Shown: positions 43,409-53,122, counted from the first letter of the stretch. The stretch: 64,000 nucleotides of DNA from Oscillospiraceae bacterium (GCA_020024155.1 JAHHUE010000003.1:5025-69024); one strand, 5' to 3'. Made by a program: numbers and translations. The notes: a model not told the origin generated them from the letters alone.

Positions 43409-43960
43409 ATGGTACCATTTTTTTACAATATAAGGAATAAATTAACAAAAGCTACGGCTCTTTTTATCTTTTTTGTAATTTATTTTATAGTATTTTGGTT
43501 TATGTTTTTCACAAAAGGTATTTTTATAAATGAGCATTTTTACAAAAAAAGTGCAAACTTAAATACCATAACATACTCAGCTTTTGACTTTGGTTGCGAT
43601 TTTGAGCAAATCGTTATGAAAAAGCAAATTGACAAAACTGTAATTACTGTTGATGATAAATATACTGTTACTGTTACAAATCAAAACGAAGTAATACCTT
43701 CTCAAAACACTGATATTGAGCTTAACTGGTCTGAAATTGCAAGTCAAAAAGGCGAAACCGTAAGAAAGCTTGGTCAAAGGCCATGGCCGTTAGCCATTAT
43801 AGTAGCAATTATATTTTTCTTTGCAAAAAAATATAACACACAAATTTATTCATTCATATACAAAAACCACGCTGCCGGAGAAAATTATTATAAATATTTT
43901 GATATACTATTTTCAATACTGTGCGTTGCAGTGTTAATTTATCTTGTACTTCCACTATAA
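43409..43960 (+). CDS. Hypothetical membrane protein
   Basis: A 183-residue protein I do not recognise. One hydrophobic helix lies at about 18-38 (F- and I-rich), an outer domain of about 85 residues follows, then helices at 127-140 and 165-182. The middle part is rich in beta-type residues (TVITVDDKYTVTVTNQNE). No catalytic motif is visible. The ATG follows GGAGG. It is divergent from the GlmU-like gene and convergent with pepT. Confidence 0.75.
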   Translation: MVPFFYNIRNKLTKATALFIFFVIYFIVFWFMFFTKGIFINEHFYKKSANLNTITYSAFDFGCDFEQIVMKKQIDKTVITVDDKYTVTVTNQNEVIPSQNTDIELNWSEIASQKGETVRKLGQRPWPLAIIVAIIFFFAKKYNTQIYSFIYKNHAAGENYYKYFDILFSILCVAVLIYLVLPL

Positions 43961-43962
43961 CA

Positions 43963-43988
43963 AAAAGGGACGAAAATTCGTCCCTTTT
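43963..43988. terminator. Two-way terminator between the hypothetical gene and pepT
   Basis: AAAAGGGACGAA and TTCGTCCCTTTT pair over 12 bp with a 2-base loop. T runs flank both sides. Confidence 0.88.
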
Positions 43989-43992
43989 ATTT

Positions 43993-45207
43993 TTATTCTG
44001 CGTAAATTTTAAGTATGTTTTTAACAACTTCAACGCATACTTCCATATTTTCTTTTGTTGTACATTCATATTTTCCGTGGAAATTCATACCACCTGTTGC
44101 AAGGTTTGGACAAGGAAGTCCCATAAATGATAATCTTGCACCGTCTGTACCACCACGAATTGCTATGCTTTTAGGTGTAACACCTGCTTGTTCTGTTGCT
44201 TTTACTGCGTTTTCAATAAGATGGAAATGTGGCAAAATCTTTTCTTTCATATTGCGATAGCTAAGCGTTGTTTCAACATTAACCAATTCTCTGCCATATT
44301 TTTTATTGAGAAATTCTGCAATATCATAGAGCATTGTTTCTTTTTGTTTGATTTTTTCTCCGTCATGGTCACGAAGAATATAGTGCATAACTGTTTTTTC
44401 TATGCTGCCTTCTATTTCTATAAGATGGAAAAAGCCTTCAAAGTTTTCTGTGTATTCAGGTCTTTCAAATTCAGGCAACATACGGTCAAATTCAAAAGCA
44501 ACTCTTTGGCTGTTTATCATCTGTCCTTTTGCACTGCCTGGATGAATTGAACGGCCTGAAATTGTTATCTGTGCAGAAACAGCATTAAAGTTTTCATACT
44601 CTATTTCGCCTGGCAAACCACCGTCAACTGTGTATGCAAAATCAGCACCAAAGCCTTTTACATCAAACAAATTTGCCCCTCTGCCAATTTCTTCATCAGG
44701 TGTAAATCCAACTGCAATTTTGCCGTGTGGGATATCATTTTTGATAATATCTTCAACTGCTTGCATAATAACAGCAATACCTGATTTATCGTCAGCGCCA
44801 AGCAAGCTTGTGCCATCTGTTGTTATAAGAGTATGACCTTTAAAGTTTTTAAGTTCTGGAAATTCGCTTACACTCAAAATATCTCCGCTGCCTGCAAGCA
44901 AAACATCTTTCCCATTATAGTTTTCTATAATCTGAGGTTTTACATCATACCCATTAAAGTCAGTTGCTGTGTCCATATGAGCAATCAAGCCTATACAGTG
45001 TTTATCTTCATATCCCTTTGTTGCAGGAAATTCTCCGTAAACATAACCGTCTTTTATACGAACATTTTCAAGTCCGATTTCTTTCATTTGTTTTGACACA
45101 AAATCAGCAACATCAAGCTGACAAGCTGTTGATGGACAAGTTTCACTGCTTTCATCAGAAGGAGATGAAATCTTTATATAGCTTAAAAATTTTTCTGTAA
45201 CACTCAT
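43993..45207 (-). CDS. pepT: Peptidase T (tripeptide aminopeptidase)
   Basis: A 404-residue zinc aminopeptidase of the M20 family that removes the N-terminal residue of tripeptides in the cytoplasm. Metal and catalytic motifs are present: IAHMDTATD, TSLLGADDKSGIAV, and FTPDEEIGRGA. The dimerisation domain contains SGRSIHPGSAKGQMINS and the end has AIRGGTDGARLSFMGLPCPNLATGG. It is a single-gene unit. Confidence 0.96.
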   Translation of the reverse strand: MSVTEKFLSYIKISSPSDESSETCPSTACQLDVADFVSKQMKEIGLENVRIKDGYVYGEFPATKGYEDKHCIGLIAHMDTATDFNGYDVKPQIIENYNGKDVLLAGSGDILSVSEFPELKNFKGHTLITTDGTSLLGADDKSGIAVIMQAVEDIIKNDIPHGKIAVGFTPDEEIGRGANLFDVKGFGADFAYTVDGGLPGEIEYENFNAVSAQITISGRSIHPGSAKGQMINSQRVAFEFDRMLPEFERPEYTENFEGFFHLIEIEGSIEKTVMHYILRDHDGEKIKQKETMLYDIAEFLNKKYGRELVNVETTLSYRNMKEKILPHFHLIENAVKATEQAGVTPKSIAIRGGTDGARLSFMGLPCPNLATGGMNFHGKYECTTKENMEVCVEVVKNILKIYAE

Positions 45208-45308
45208 CGTTTAAACTCCCTTTCATTCTTTTCACTTTAAAATTTACGACTATTCTATCACAAAATGATAAATAATTCACTATTTTTATCATATTTTTTT
45301 ATATACAC

Positions 45309-45337
45309 TTTAAATATCATAAATTATGTGGTAGAAT
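45309..45337 (+). promoter_or_regulatory. Promoter of the glycan cluster
   Basis: TTTAAA at 45309-45314, a 17 bp spacer and TAGAAT at 45332-45337. A second -10-like TATAAT lies at 45343-45348. The leader contains a bulged stem, AAGCTAGA/TCTAGGCTT (about 45376-45396), before GGAGG. Confidence 0.5.
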
Positions 45338-45409
45338 AGCACTATAATTGATTTATAATTATTTATTAAATTTTAAGCTAGATAATTCTAGGCTTTTGGA
45401 GGATATTTT

Positions 45410-46456
45410 ATGTCAAATTCAGTTTTTACTGGTAAAACCCTGTTGATTACAGGTGGTACAGGCAGTTTTGGACACACTGTACTTAAACACTTTTTAACAA
45501 CAGATATAGGAGAAATCCGTATATTCTCCCGTGACGAAAAGAAACAAGACGATATGCGTCATGAACTTCAAGTTTCTCATCCAGTTGAAAGCCAAAAAGT
45601 AAAATTTTACATTGGCGATGTTAGGGATATTAACAGTGTTAATAACGCAATGAACGGCGTTGACTTTATTTTTCACGCAGCTGCTCTTAAACAAGTTCCT
45701 TCTTGTGAATTTTTCCCTATTGAAGCTGTAAAAACAAATGTTATCGGTACAGAAAATGTTCTTACAAGTGCAATTGCCCATGGTGTAAAAAAGGTTGTTT
45801 GCCTTTCAACTGATAAAGCTGCATACCCTATCAACGCAATGGGTATTTCAAAAGCTTTGATGGAAAAAGTTATTGTTGCAAAATCAAGAACTGTTGACGG
45901 CGACAAAACAACTATCTGCTGTACACGCTATGGCAATGTTATGTGCAGTCGTGGCAGTGTTATTCCTCTTTTCCGTGACCAGATAAAACAAGGCAAACCT
46001 CTTACAATTACAAACCCTGATATGACAAGATTCCTTATGAACCTTGATGAAGCTGTTGACCTTGTTGTTTTTGCTTTTACACACGGACAACCTGGCGACC
46101 TTTTTGTTCAGAAATCACCTGCTTGTACAATTGGTGATCTTGCAAAAGCAACTCAGGAACTCTTTGGTGATACAGGCACAAAAATAATCGGCGAAAGACA
46201 TGGTGAAAAATTGTACGAAACTCTCCTAACAGAAGAAGAAGCTGCAAAAGCTATTGATATGGGTGGATATTACAGAGTTCCTGCCGATAACCGTGACCTA
46301 AACTATGATAAATATTTTGTTGAAGGCAACACAGACGAAAAACTCATTCATCAATATACAAGCCATAACACAGAACGCCTTTCTGTTGAAGGTACAATTG
46401 CAAAAATGAAAACAACAGAATACATTCAAGAGGAGCTTAGTAAACTTGAAAAATAA
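45410..46456 (+). CDS. capE: UDP-GlcNAc 4,6-dehydratase/5-epimerase, CapE type
   Basis: This 348-residue extended SDR enzyme takes UDP-GlcNAc through dehydration and epimerisation, the first step toward UDP-N-acetyl-L-fucosamine. The NAD motif is GGTGSFG at 15-21. The catalytic loop is STDKAAYPINAMGISK, in which Met144 and Lys148 form the MxxxK motif that replaces YxxxK in this subgroup (CapE, FnlA, WbjB). CTRYGNVMCSRGSVIPLF follows. The next gene overlaps it by 11 bp and encodes CapF, which uses its product. Confidence 0.9.
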   Translation: MSNSVFTGKTLLITGGTGSFGHTVLKHFLTTDIGEIRIFSRDEKKQDDMRHELQVSHPVESQKVKFYIGDVRDINSVNNAMNGVDFIFHAAALKQVPSCEFFPIEAVKTNVIGTENVLTSAIAHGVKKVVCLSTDKAAYPINAMGISKALMEKVIVAKSRTVDGDKTTICCTRYGNVMCSRGSVIPLFRDQIKQGKPLTITNPDMTRFLMNLDEAVDLVVFAFTHGQPGDLFVQKSPACTIGDLAKATQELFGDTGTKIIGERHGEKLYETLLTEEEAAKAIDMGGYYRVPADNRDLNYDKYFVEGNTDEKLIHQYTSHNTERLSVEGTIAKMKTTEYIQEELSKLEK

Positions 46457-47561
46457 AAAGATTTTAATTACCGGTGCAGGTGGATTTGTTGGAAAAAACC
46501 TTACAGTAACTTTGCTGCAAAAAGGATATACAAACCTCTATCTGTACGACAGAAGCAATACGCAAGAAGATTTGGAAAAATTCTGTTCTGACTGTGACTT
46601 TGTTTTTCATCTTGCAGGTGTAAACCGTCCTGTTGATAACAAAGAATTTTATACAGGAAATACAGATTTTTCAAAAACTTTGCTTGATACTCTTAAAGCA
46701 AAAAATAATAACTGTGGCATTATCGTTTCATCTTCTGTTCAAGCTTTACTTGATAATGACTACGGCAAAAGCAAAAAAATGGGAGAAGATTTGTTTTTAT
46801 CCAACTCTTTCAACCCTTCATATATAGTTCGTCTTTATGGCGTTTTCGGCAAATGGAGCAAACCTAATTACAACACTGTTGTTGCAACTTTCTGCCACAA
46901 TGTTGCTCACGGTCTTCCTTTGCAAATCAATGACCCTAACTATGAACTTACACTTTGTTATATTGATGATGTTGTATCAAAATTCATTGATATTTTTGAA
47001 AATCAATCAGATTATAAACAAGGTTTCTTTGAAATTGATACTTTACACAAAATAACATTAGGTCGTCTTGCTAAAACAATAGAAAGCTTTGGCAAAAATC
47101 GCGATACACTCATTATGCCTGACCTTTCCAGTCTTTTGGAACAACGCCTTTACGGCACATATTTGTCTTACCTTGATACAGATAAATTCTCATATCCTCT
47201 TAAAAAGAATGAGGACAACCGTGGTTGGCTTGCTGAATTTATTAAAAGCGAAGGCTTTGGGCAGATTTTCATTTCTACAACTAAACCTGGCATCACTCGT
47301 GGTGACCATTGGCATCATACAAAAGTTGAAAAATTCTTTGTTATCAGCGGTAAAGCAGAAATATCTTTCCGTCATATGATTACAAACGAAATTATTAGAT
47401 ATACTGTTGATGGCAATAATCCAACTGTTGTTGATATTCCTGTTGGATACACACACAATATCAAAAATATTGGCGATACAGAAATGATTTGTTTGTTCTG
47501 GTCTAGCCAGATTTTTGACCCTAACAATCCTGACACATACTATACAAAGGTAGATATATGA
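46446..47561 (+). CDS. capF: Bifunctional CapF reductase with C-terminal cupin
   Basis: A 371-residue fusion of an SDR reductase and a cupin. The N-terminal part has GAGGFVG and VFHLAGVNRPVDNKEFYTGN. The C-terminal part, after about residue 245, contains EFIKSEGFGQIFISTTKPG and RGDHWHHTKVEKFFVISG, the metal-binding cupin ligands. CapF (FnlB) epimerises C3 and reduces the keto group from CapE. The ATG overlaps the end of capE by 11 bp, and the stop overlaps the next start by 4 bp, so the four genes are translated as one unit. Confidence 0.9.
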   Translation: MKNKKILITGAGGFVGKNLTVTLLQKGYTNLYLYDRSNTQEDLEKFCSDCDFVFHLAGVNRPVDNKEFYTGNTDFSKTLLDTLKAKNNNCGIIVSSSVQALLDNDYGKSKKMGEDLFLSNSFNPSYIVRLYGVFGKWSKPNYNTVVATFCHNVAHGLPLQINDPNYELTLCYIDDVVSKFIDIFENQSDYKQGFFEIDTLHKITLGRLAKTIESFGKNRDTLIMPDLSSLLEQRLYGTYLSYLDTDKFSYPLKKNEDNRGWLAEFIKSEGFGQIFISTTKPGITRGDHWHHTKVEKFFVISGKAEISFRHMITNEIIRYTVDGNNPTVVDIPVGYTHNIKNIGDTEMICLFWSSQIFDPNNPDTYYTKVDI

Positions 47562-48091
47562 GTAAGTTAGTTATTCTTGGTTTTGGCGGATACGGAAAAA
47601 CAATCGAAGATGTTGTTTTAAGTGGTAATTTATTTGATGAAGTTATTTTTTTAGATGATAAATCAAAAGATAGCAAAGTTTTTGGTCTATGTACAGACTT
47701 TAAAAAATTCATCAATGAAGATACCTTCTTTTATCCTGCTTTTGGGAATAATAACTTGAGAATAGAATGGATAAATATGCTTTTATCTGAAAAAGCACAG
47801 GTTGCAACTATAATACACCCAAAAAGCTATGTAAGCAGTGGTGCTGTTATTGAAACTGGCTGTGCAGTTCTTCCAAATGCAACAGTAAATACAACTTCTG
47901 TTTTGAAAAAGGGTTGTATTGTAAACTTTGGTGCAGTTGTTGACCACGACTGTTTTATTGAAAAAGGTGTACATTTATGCCCTAACTGCATTATAAAAGC
48001 ATATAACAACATACCTCCTCTATGCAAAATTGAGGCTGGTAAAGTTGTCCTTAATAATACTTTCAAAACTGGAGAAAAGCATAATGGCTAA
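47558..48091 (+). CDS. NeuD-like sugar acyltransferase
   Basis: A 177-residue protein of the NeuD/PglD type. The N-terminal Rossmann part begins KLVILGFGGYGKTIEDVV (the usual GAGGHAK is changed to GFGGYGK), and a left-handed beta-helix part has IHPKSYVSSGAVIETGCAVLPN and VVDHDCFIEKGVHLCPN with the putative catalytic histidine in DHDC. These enzymes transfer acetyl groups to sugar amines or hydroxyls. The protein is shorter than most (about 210) and loses the last coil. It overlaps capG by 8 bp, so it belongs to this pathway, but its substrate is unknown. Confidence 0.75.
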   Translation: MSKLVILGFGGYGKTIEDVVLSGNLFDEVIFLDDKSKDSKVFGLCTDFKKFINEDTFFYPAFGNNNLRIEWINMLLSEKAQVATIIHPKSYVSSGAVIETGCAVLPNATVNTTSVLKKGCIVNFGAVVDHDCFIEKGVHLCPNCIIKAYNNIPPLCKIEAGKVVLNNTFKTGEKHNG

Positions 48092-49226
48092 ACTTAAACT
48101 TATGACTATCATCGGCACCAGACCGGAAATTATCCGTCTTGCTGCTGTAATCAAAAAATGTGATAAATATTTTGACCAAATTCTTGTTCATACAGGTCAA
48201 AACTATGACTACGAATTAAATCAAGTTTTCTTTGACGACCTTGGTCTTAGAGCTCCTGATTTTTATCTTGACGCAGTAGGTAAAGACCTTGGCGAAACGA
48301 TAGGCAACATCATTGCAAAATCATACTCACTTATGGTTAGCGAAAAACCTGATGCTTTGCTTATTCTTGGGGATACAAACAGTTGTCTTTCTGCTATTAG
48401 TGCAAAAAGACTTCATATTCCAATTTTCCATATGGAAGCAGGCAACCGTTGTTTTGACGAATGTTTGCCGGAAGAAACAAACAGAAGAATTGTTGACCAT
48501 ATAGCAGATGTTAATCTTTGCTACTCTGAACACGCAAGAAGATATTTGAACAGCGAGGGTACTGCAAAAGAAAGAACTTATGTTACAGGAAGCCCTATGG
48601 CAGAAGTTCTTCACGAAAATCTTGAACAAATCAAATCTTCCGATATTCTCTCTCGCCTTGGACTTGAAAAAGGAAAATACATTCTTCTTTCAGCTCACAG
48701 AGAAGAAAACATTGATACAGAAGAAAACTTCTTCAACCTTATGAATGCCGTTAACGCAATGGCTGAAAAATACGATATGCCTATTTTGTATTCATGTCAT
48801 CCAAGAAGTGCAAAATTTATAAAAGAAAGAAATTTTGTTTTCGATAAACGAGTTATTCAAAACAAACCTCTTGGTTTCCACGATTATAATAATTTACAGA
48901 TGAACGCATTTGCAGTTGTTTCTGACAGTGGTACATTACCAGAGGAAAGCAGTTTCTTCCTTTCAGTTGATAATCCTTTCCCTGCTGTTTGCATTAGAAC
49001 TTCAACAGAAAGACCAGAGGCTCTTGATAAAGGCAACTTTATCCTTGCAGGTATTACAACACAGCAGGTTTTGCAGGCTGTTGATACAGCAGTTGAAATG
49101 AACAAAAACCTTGACTTTGGTATTCCTGTACCAAATTACACAGACGAAAATGTTTCAACAAAAGTTGTAAAAATTATCCAAAGTTACACTGGCGTTGTAA
49201 ACAAAATGGTTTGGAGAAAATACTAA
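48084..49226 (+). CDS. capG: UDP-N-acetyl sugar 2-epimerase, CapG/WecB type
   Basis: The 380-residue protein is a non-hydrolysing UDP-GlcNAc 2-epimerase relative: IGTRPEIIRLAAVIKKC at the start, FHMEAGNRCFDECLPEETNRRIVDHIAD, LLSAHREENID and VVSDSGTLPEESSFF. In the CapE-CapF-CapG pathway it inverts C2 to give UDP-N-acetyl-L-fucosamine. I place the start at 48084 (GGAGAAAA upstream). An in-frame ATG at 48030 lies inside the previous gene and has no ribosome binding site. Confidence 0.9.
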   Translation: MAKLKLMTIIGTRPEIIRLAAVIKKCDKYFDQILVHTGQNYDYELNQVFFDDLGLRAPDFYLDAVGKDLGETIGNIIAKSYSLMVSEKPDALLILGDTNSCLSAISAKRLHIPIFHMEAGNRCFDECLPEETNRRIVDHIADVNLCYSEHARRYLNSEGTAKERTYVTGSPMAEVLHENLEQIKSSDILSRLGLEKGKYILLSAHREENIDTEENFFNLMNAVNAMAEKYDMPILYSCHPRSAKFIKERNFVFDKRVIQNKPLGFHDYNNLQMNAFAVVSDSGTLPEESSFFLSVDNPFPAVCIRTSTERPEALDKGNFILAGITTQQVLQAVDTAVEMNKNLDFGIPVPNYTDENVSTKVVKIIQSYTGVVNKMVWRKY

Positions 49227-49235
49227 TTAAAAATT

Positions 49236-49264
49236 AAAGCTGTGGTTTTTACAGCCACAGCTTT
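49236..49264 (+). terminator. Terminator-like hairpin inside the glycan cluster
   Basis: AAAGCTGTGG and CCACAGCTTT pair over 10 bp with a 9-base loop, 9 bases after capG. The following AAATATG is a poor T run, so it probably reduces rather than stops transcription of the downstream genes. Confidence 0.6.
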
Positions 49265-49301
49265 AAATATGTTTTAAAAAATTTTATTTAAGGTATAGAT
49301 T

Positions 49302-50522
49302 TTGAAAAAGAAAATTTTAATTATAAGCCAACATTTTTGGCCGGAAAATTTTAGAATAAGCGATATAGCCTCAGGCTTTGCAGAAAATGATATAGAAGTT
49401 GACGTTATTTGTGGTATTCCAAACTATCCAAACGGAATTATACCTGACGGATACGGATATTTCAAAAACAAAAAACAGAATTATAACAATGTAAATATTT
49501 ACAGAAGCTGGGAAATAACAAGAAAAGGCAATTCTTCTATAAGAATTTTCTTAAACTATGTTTCATTTCCTTTTTTTGCAACATTCAAAACTATTGGGTT
49601 TATGCACAAGAAATATGACGCTGTCTTCTGCTATGAGACAAGTCCGGTGTATATGATTTTTCCTGCTATTTTCTATTCAAAAATCAAAAAAATACCTTTA
49701 ACTACTTATGTGTTGGATTTATGGCCGGAAAATTTTTATTCGGTTGTTAATATACAAAATCCTTTACTTAGAAAAATATGCCAGTCCACAAGTCATTGGC
49801 ACTACAAAAAAAGCGATAAACTCATTGCTATGAGCCCATCACTTAAAGAAAAACTTATAAGTATTACAAATAAAAGCAGTGATAAAGTTGCAGTTATTCC
49901 ACAATACTGCGAAAGTTTTTATGAACAGGAAATTGTTGATGAAAACCTAACTGAAAAATACAAAAACTATTTTAAAATTGTGTATGCAGGCAACATAAGC
50001 CCTGCACAAAACCTTGAAGTTGCTGTCAATAGTGCTGTTCTTTTAAAAAAAGATGGCATAAAAGATATAAAATTTATTATCGTTGGCGACGGTATGTCAA
50101 AAAATCACATAGAAAATTATGTAAAAGAAAAAGATGTAACAGAGTATTTTGATTTTCTTGGTTCAAAACCTGTTACAGATATGCCAATATATCACACCCT
50201 TGCAGACTGCTTGTTTGCACCTTTGGCAAAAAGCGACCTTATAGGTCTTACTATTCCGGCAAAAGTTACAAGCTATATGGCTGGCAGAAAGCCGGTTATC
50301 ACCTGTATTGACGGAGAAGGCAGCTTTGTTATTGAAAAAGCTAATTCCGGTCTCACTGGTGAAAGTGGAAACAGTTTTCAGCTTTATGAAAACATTAAAA
50401 CTTTGTATAATATGCCAATTTCTGAAAGAGTTAAACTTGGAGAAAACGGATTTACATATCACCTTGAACATCACGAACGCAACAAGGTATTAAAACAACT
50501 TATAGATTTTATTTTTAATTAA
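49302..50522 (+). CDS. Glycosyltransferase family 4, WbuB/WcaI-like
   Basis: A 406-residue GT-B transferase. It begins LIISQHFWPENFRISDIASG, has CGIPNYPNGIIPDGYGYF and VLDLWPENFYSV, and the nucleotide-sugar site region LAKSDLIGLTIPAKVTSYMAGRKPVI, which holds the usual E/D and P positions. Relatives such as WbuB use UDP-N-acetyl-L-fucosamine, the product of the preceding genes, which makes that sugar the likely donor here. The start is a TTG at 49302 with a weak AAGG. No ATG fits. Confidence 0.85.
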   Translation: MKKKILIISQHFWPENFRISDIASGFAENDIEVDVICGIPNYPNGIIPDGYGYFKNKKQNYNNVNIYRSWEITRKGNSSIRIFLNYVSFPFFATFKTIGFMHKKYDAVFCYETSPVYMIFPAIFYSKIKKIPLTTYVLDLWPENFYSVVNIQNPLLRKICQSTSHWHYKKSDKLIAMSPSLKEKLISITNKSSDKVAVIPQYCESFYEQEIVDENLTEKYKNYFKIVYAGNISPAQNLEVAVNSAVLLKKDGIKDIKFIIVGDGMSKNHIENYVKEKDVTEYFDFLGSKPVTDMPIYHTLADCLFAPLAKSDLIGLTIPAKVTSYMAGRKPVITCIDGEGSFVIEKANSGLTGESGNSFQLYENIKTLYNMPISERVKLGENGFTYHLEHHERNKVLKQLIDFIFN

Positions 50523-50536
50523 CGGAGGCCAGGCTA

Positions 50537-51247
50537 TTGAAAACTTTGGTTATCATTCCTTGCTATAATGAAGAAGACAGTATTGTAAATGTTATAGAAA
50601 ACTTAAAGAAAAACAAACCTGATGTAGATTATCTTATTGTTAATGACTGCTCAACAGACTCCACAGAAAAAATACTAAAAGAAAATAATTTTAACTATAT
50701 AAATAATCCAATAAATCTTGGTATTGGTGGTGGTGTACAAGCAGGCTATCTTTATGCAAAAGAATTTGGATACGATATTGCTGTTCAAATGGATGGTGAT
50801 GGTCAGCACGACCCAAAATATCTTTCCAAAATTATACAGCCTATAATAGATAAAGAAGCTGATATGGTTATAGGTTCTCGCTTTATAGAAAAAGAAGGAT
50901 TTCAAAGCTCATTTATGAGAAGATTTGGCATCAATATTATTTCAGCTTTTATTTTTTTGCTTACTGGAAAAAAAATAAAAGATACTACAAGTGGTTTTCG
51001 TGCTTGCAACAGAAACCTTATTGAATTCTTTTCAAAAAACTATGCAGACGATTATCCAGAACCAGAGGCTATTATTTCCTGCATAGTTAACGGATTCTCG
51101 GTAAAAGAAGTTGCAGTTATTATGGAAGAACGACAAGGTGGCGTTTCTTCTATAAAAAGCCTTAAAAGTGCTTACTATATGATTAAAGTTTGCATTTCTC
51201 TTATAATAACAAGAATTTCATCAACAAAAATAAAAGGAGGTAATTAA
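50537..51247 (+). CDS. Glycosyltransferase family 2 (polyprenyl-phosphate type)
   Basis: A 236-residue GT-A enzyme of the DPM1-like branch: VIIPCYNEEDSIVNVIENL, NDCSTDSTEKIL, QMDGDGQHDPKYL (DxD) and DTTSGFRACNRNLIEFF. It has no membrane helices beyond weak hydrophobic segments and could charge a lipid carrier or add a sugar. The start is a TTG at 50537 preceded by GGAGG (13 bp spacing, slightly long). The DUF2304 gene immediately downstream is a common partner. Confidence 0.88.
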   Translation: MKTLVIIPCYNEEDSIVNVIENLKKNKPDVDYLIVNDCSTDSTEKILKENNFNYINNPINLGIGGGVQAGYLYAKEFGYDIAVQMDGDGQHDPKYLSKIIQPIIDKEADMVIGSRFIEKEGFQSSFMRRFGINIISAFIFLLTGKKIKDTTSGFRACNRNLIEFFSKNYADDYPEPEAIISCIVNGFSVKEVAVIMEERQGGVSSIKSLKSAYYMIKVCISLIITRISSTKIKGGN

Positions 51248-51250
51248 GTT

Positions 51251-51619
51251 ATGAAACCTATGGAATTAGTCCTTAGACTTGGTCTTATATTTGGGTCTTT
51301 CGCCTTTCTTTTATTTATAATATACCTTATGAAAAAAGGTAAGCTGGAAGTTAAATATTCTATTATATGGCTTGCTTTTAGTGCTGTTATGATTATTTTT
51401 TCTTGTTTTCCATATATAGTTCTTGTATTAAGTGATATAACAAGAATTATAAATCCTGTAAACTTTATATTTTTTACTCAAATTATTTTTATATTGCTAA
51501 TTTTGTTATCTGTATCTGCTGTTATTTCCGGATTTAGTAAAAAGATAAAACAACTTGCACAAGAAAACGCGATTCTTGAAAATCGTGTTAGAGAACTTGA
51601 AAAATCAATGAATAAGTAA
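51251..51619 (+). CDS. DUF2304 membrane protein
   Basis: A 122-residue protein with three helices (about 7-25, 36-56 and 72-92) and a C-terminal coiled coil of about 25 residues (LAQENAILENRVRELEKS). It matches DUF2304, a family almost always encoded next to a GT2 transferase, as here. The function is unknown. A role in anchoring or assisting the transferase is inferred. AAAGGAGG precedes the ATG. Confidence 0.85.
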   Translation: MKPMELVLRLGLIFGSFAFLLFIIYLMKKGKLEVKYSIIWLAFSAVMIIFSCFPYIVLVLSDITRIINPVNFIFFTQIIFILLILLSVSAVISGFSKKIKQLAQENAILENRVRELEKSMNK

Positions 51620-51641
51620 ATCGTTTTATATATGGGGTGTC

Positions 51642-53111
51642 ATGTTATTTAATTCTTTACATTTTTTAATTTTTTTTCCAATTGTTACATTAGTATATTT
51701 TATAATTCCACAAAAAATAAAAAACTTATGGTTGCTTGTGGTCAGCTATTATTTCTATATGTGCTGGCAACCTACATACGCATCACTTATACTTTTTAGC
51801 ACTGCTTCCACATATTTATGCTCAATAGCTATCTCAAAAGCCAAAACTCACACTACGAAAAAAATTAGCCTTGGAGTAAGTATAGGTATAAATGTTTTAA
51901 TTTTATTTTTATTCAAATATTATAATTTCTTTACCGAAAACATTGTTGCTCTTTTTGATAATTTTGGTGTACAGCTTTCTATGCCAACTTTCAGTTTGTT
52001 GTTACCTGTTGGTATATCATTTTACACTTTTCAAGCTCTTGGATATGCAATAGATGTATATCTTGGCACAATAGAAAGAGAGGAAAGCTTTTTAACATAT
52101 GCATTGTTTGTTTCTTTCTTTCCACAACTTGTTGCAGGACCTATTGAAAGAAGTAAAAATCTTTTACCACAGTTTCATCAAACACATACATTTGACTATA
52201 CCCGTGCAAAAAAAGGGCTTGTGCTTATGGCTTGGGGATTTTTCAAGAAAATGGTTATCGCTGATGGTCTTGCAACTTTTGTAACTGTTGTTTATTCTGC
52301 ACCTAATAATTATGGTGGTGTACAAATGATTATTGCAACTGTTATGTTTTCATTTCAAGTATACTGTGATTTCTCCGGATATTCTGACATTGCCAGAGGT
52401 TGTGCCTCTGTTTTAGGCTTTGACCTTATGAGAAACTTTGACAAACCTTATTTATCAACATCATTCAAAATGTTTTGGAGCAGATGGCATATATCGCTTT
52501 CATCTTGGTTTCAAGACTATATATTTACACCCTTTGTATGGACAAATCCTCTTAGACGATTTGGCATTACAAATCCACCTGTCCTTGCAGGTGTATGGCT
52601 TGTATTTCTTGTTAGCGGACTTTGGCACGGTGCAAGTTGGACCTTTGTTATATGGGGGCTTTTACACGCAGTATATCGCACAGTTGAAGAACTTATGCAC
52701 AGGTATTACAAAAAGCCTGATAAACACCCTAAACCACTTAAATATTGGAGCAAGGTTATATGGGTTTTCAGTTTAGTATCATTTAGTTATATTTTTTTTA
52801 GAGCAAACACTCTTTCTGATGCTATGTATATAATAACTCATTTATTTAGTGATATTGAACTTTTATTTACTAATGGATTTTTTATAAGTCAATTAAAGAG
52901 TATGCTGTTCTTTGATAAAAACGGCATTCCTCTTGTTCTTTGCACTTTATTTATGATTATTCTTGAAATATGGGAAGGCAAAAAAGAGCTGACAGAAAAA
53001 ATCAGTGAGCAAAAAGCTCCTGTTCGTTGGATATTCTACTATGCTGTCATTTTATTGATTTTATTCTATGGTAATTTTGGCAAAAGTCCATTTGTTTACT
53101 TTGATTTTTAA
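51642..53111 (+). CDS. MBOAT-family O-acyltransferase (AlgI/DltB-like)
   Basis: A 489-residue membrane protein with about 12 helices. The MBOAT hallmark histidine is His329 in LWHGASWTFVIWGLLHA, with His342 nearby and MFWSRWHISLSSWFQDYIF before it. Such proteins move acyl groups from inside donors to polysaccharides outside. The next gene encodes an SGNH-type partner, the pair seen in alginate and exopolysaccharide O-acetylation. The start ATG follows a GGGG ribosome binding site. Confidence 0.93.
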   Translation: MLFNSLHFLIFFPIVTLVYFIIPQKIKNLWLLVVSYYFYMCWQPTYASLILFSTASTYLCSIAISKAKTHTTKKISLGVSIGINVLILFLFKYYNFFTENIVALFDNFGVQLSMPTFSLLLPVGISFYTFQALGYAIDVYLGTIEREESFLTYALFVSFFPQLVAGPIERSKNLLPQFHQTHTFDYTRAKKGLVLMAWGFFKKMVIADGLATFVTVVYSAPNNYGGVQMIIATVMFSFQVYCDFSGYSDIARGCASVLGFDLMRNFDKPYLSTSFKMFWSRWHISLSSWFQDYIFTPFVWTNPLRRFGITNPPVLAGVWLVFLVSGLWHGASWTFVIWGLLHAVYRTVEELMHRYYKKPDKHPKPLKYWSKVIWVFSLVSFSYIFFRANTLSDAMYIITHLFSDIELLFTNGFFISQLKSMLFFDKNGIPLVLCTLFMIILEIWEGKKELTEKISEQKAPVRWIFYYAVILLILFYGNFGKSPFVYFDF

Positions 53112-53122
53112 CAGGAGGGTTT

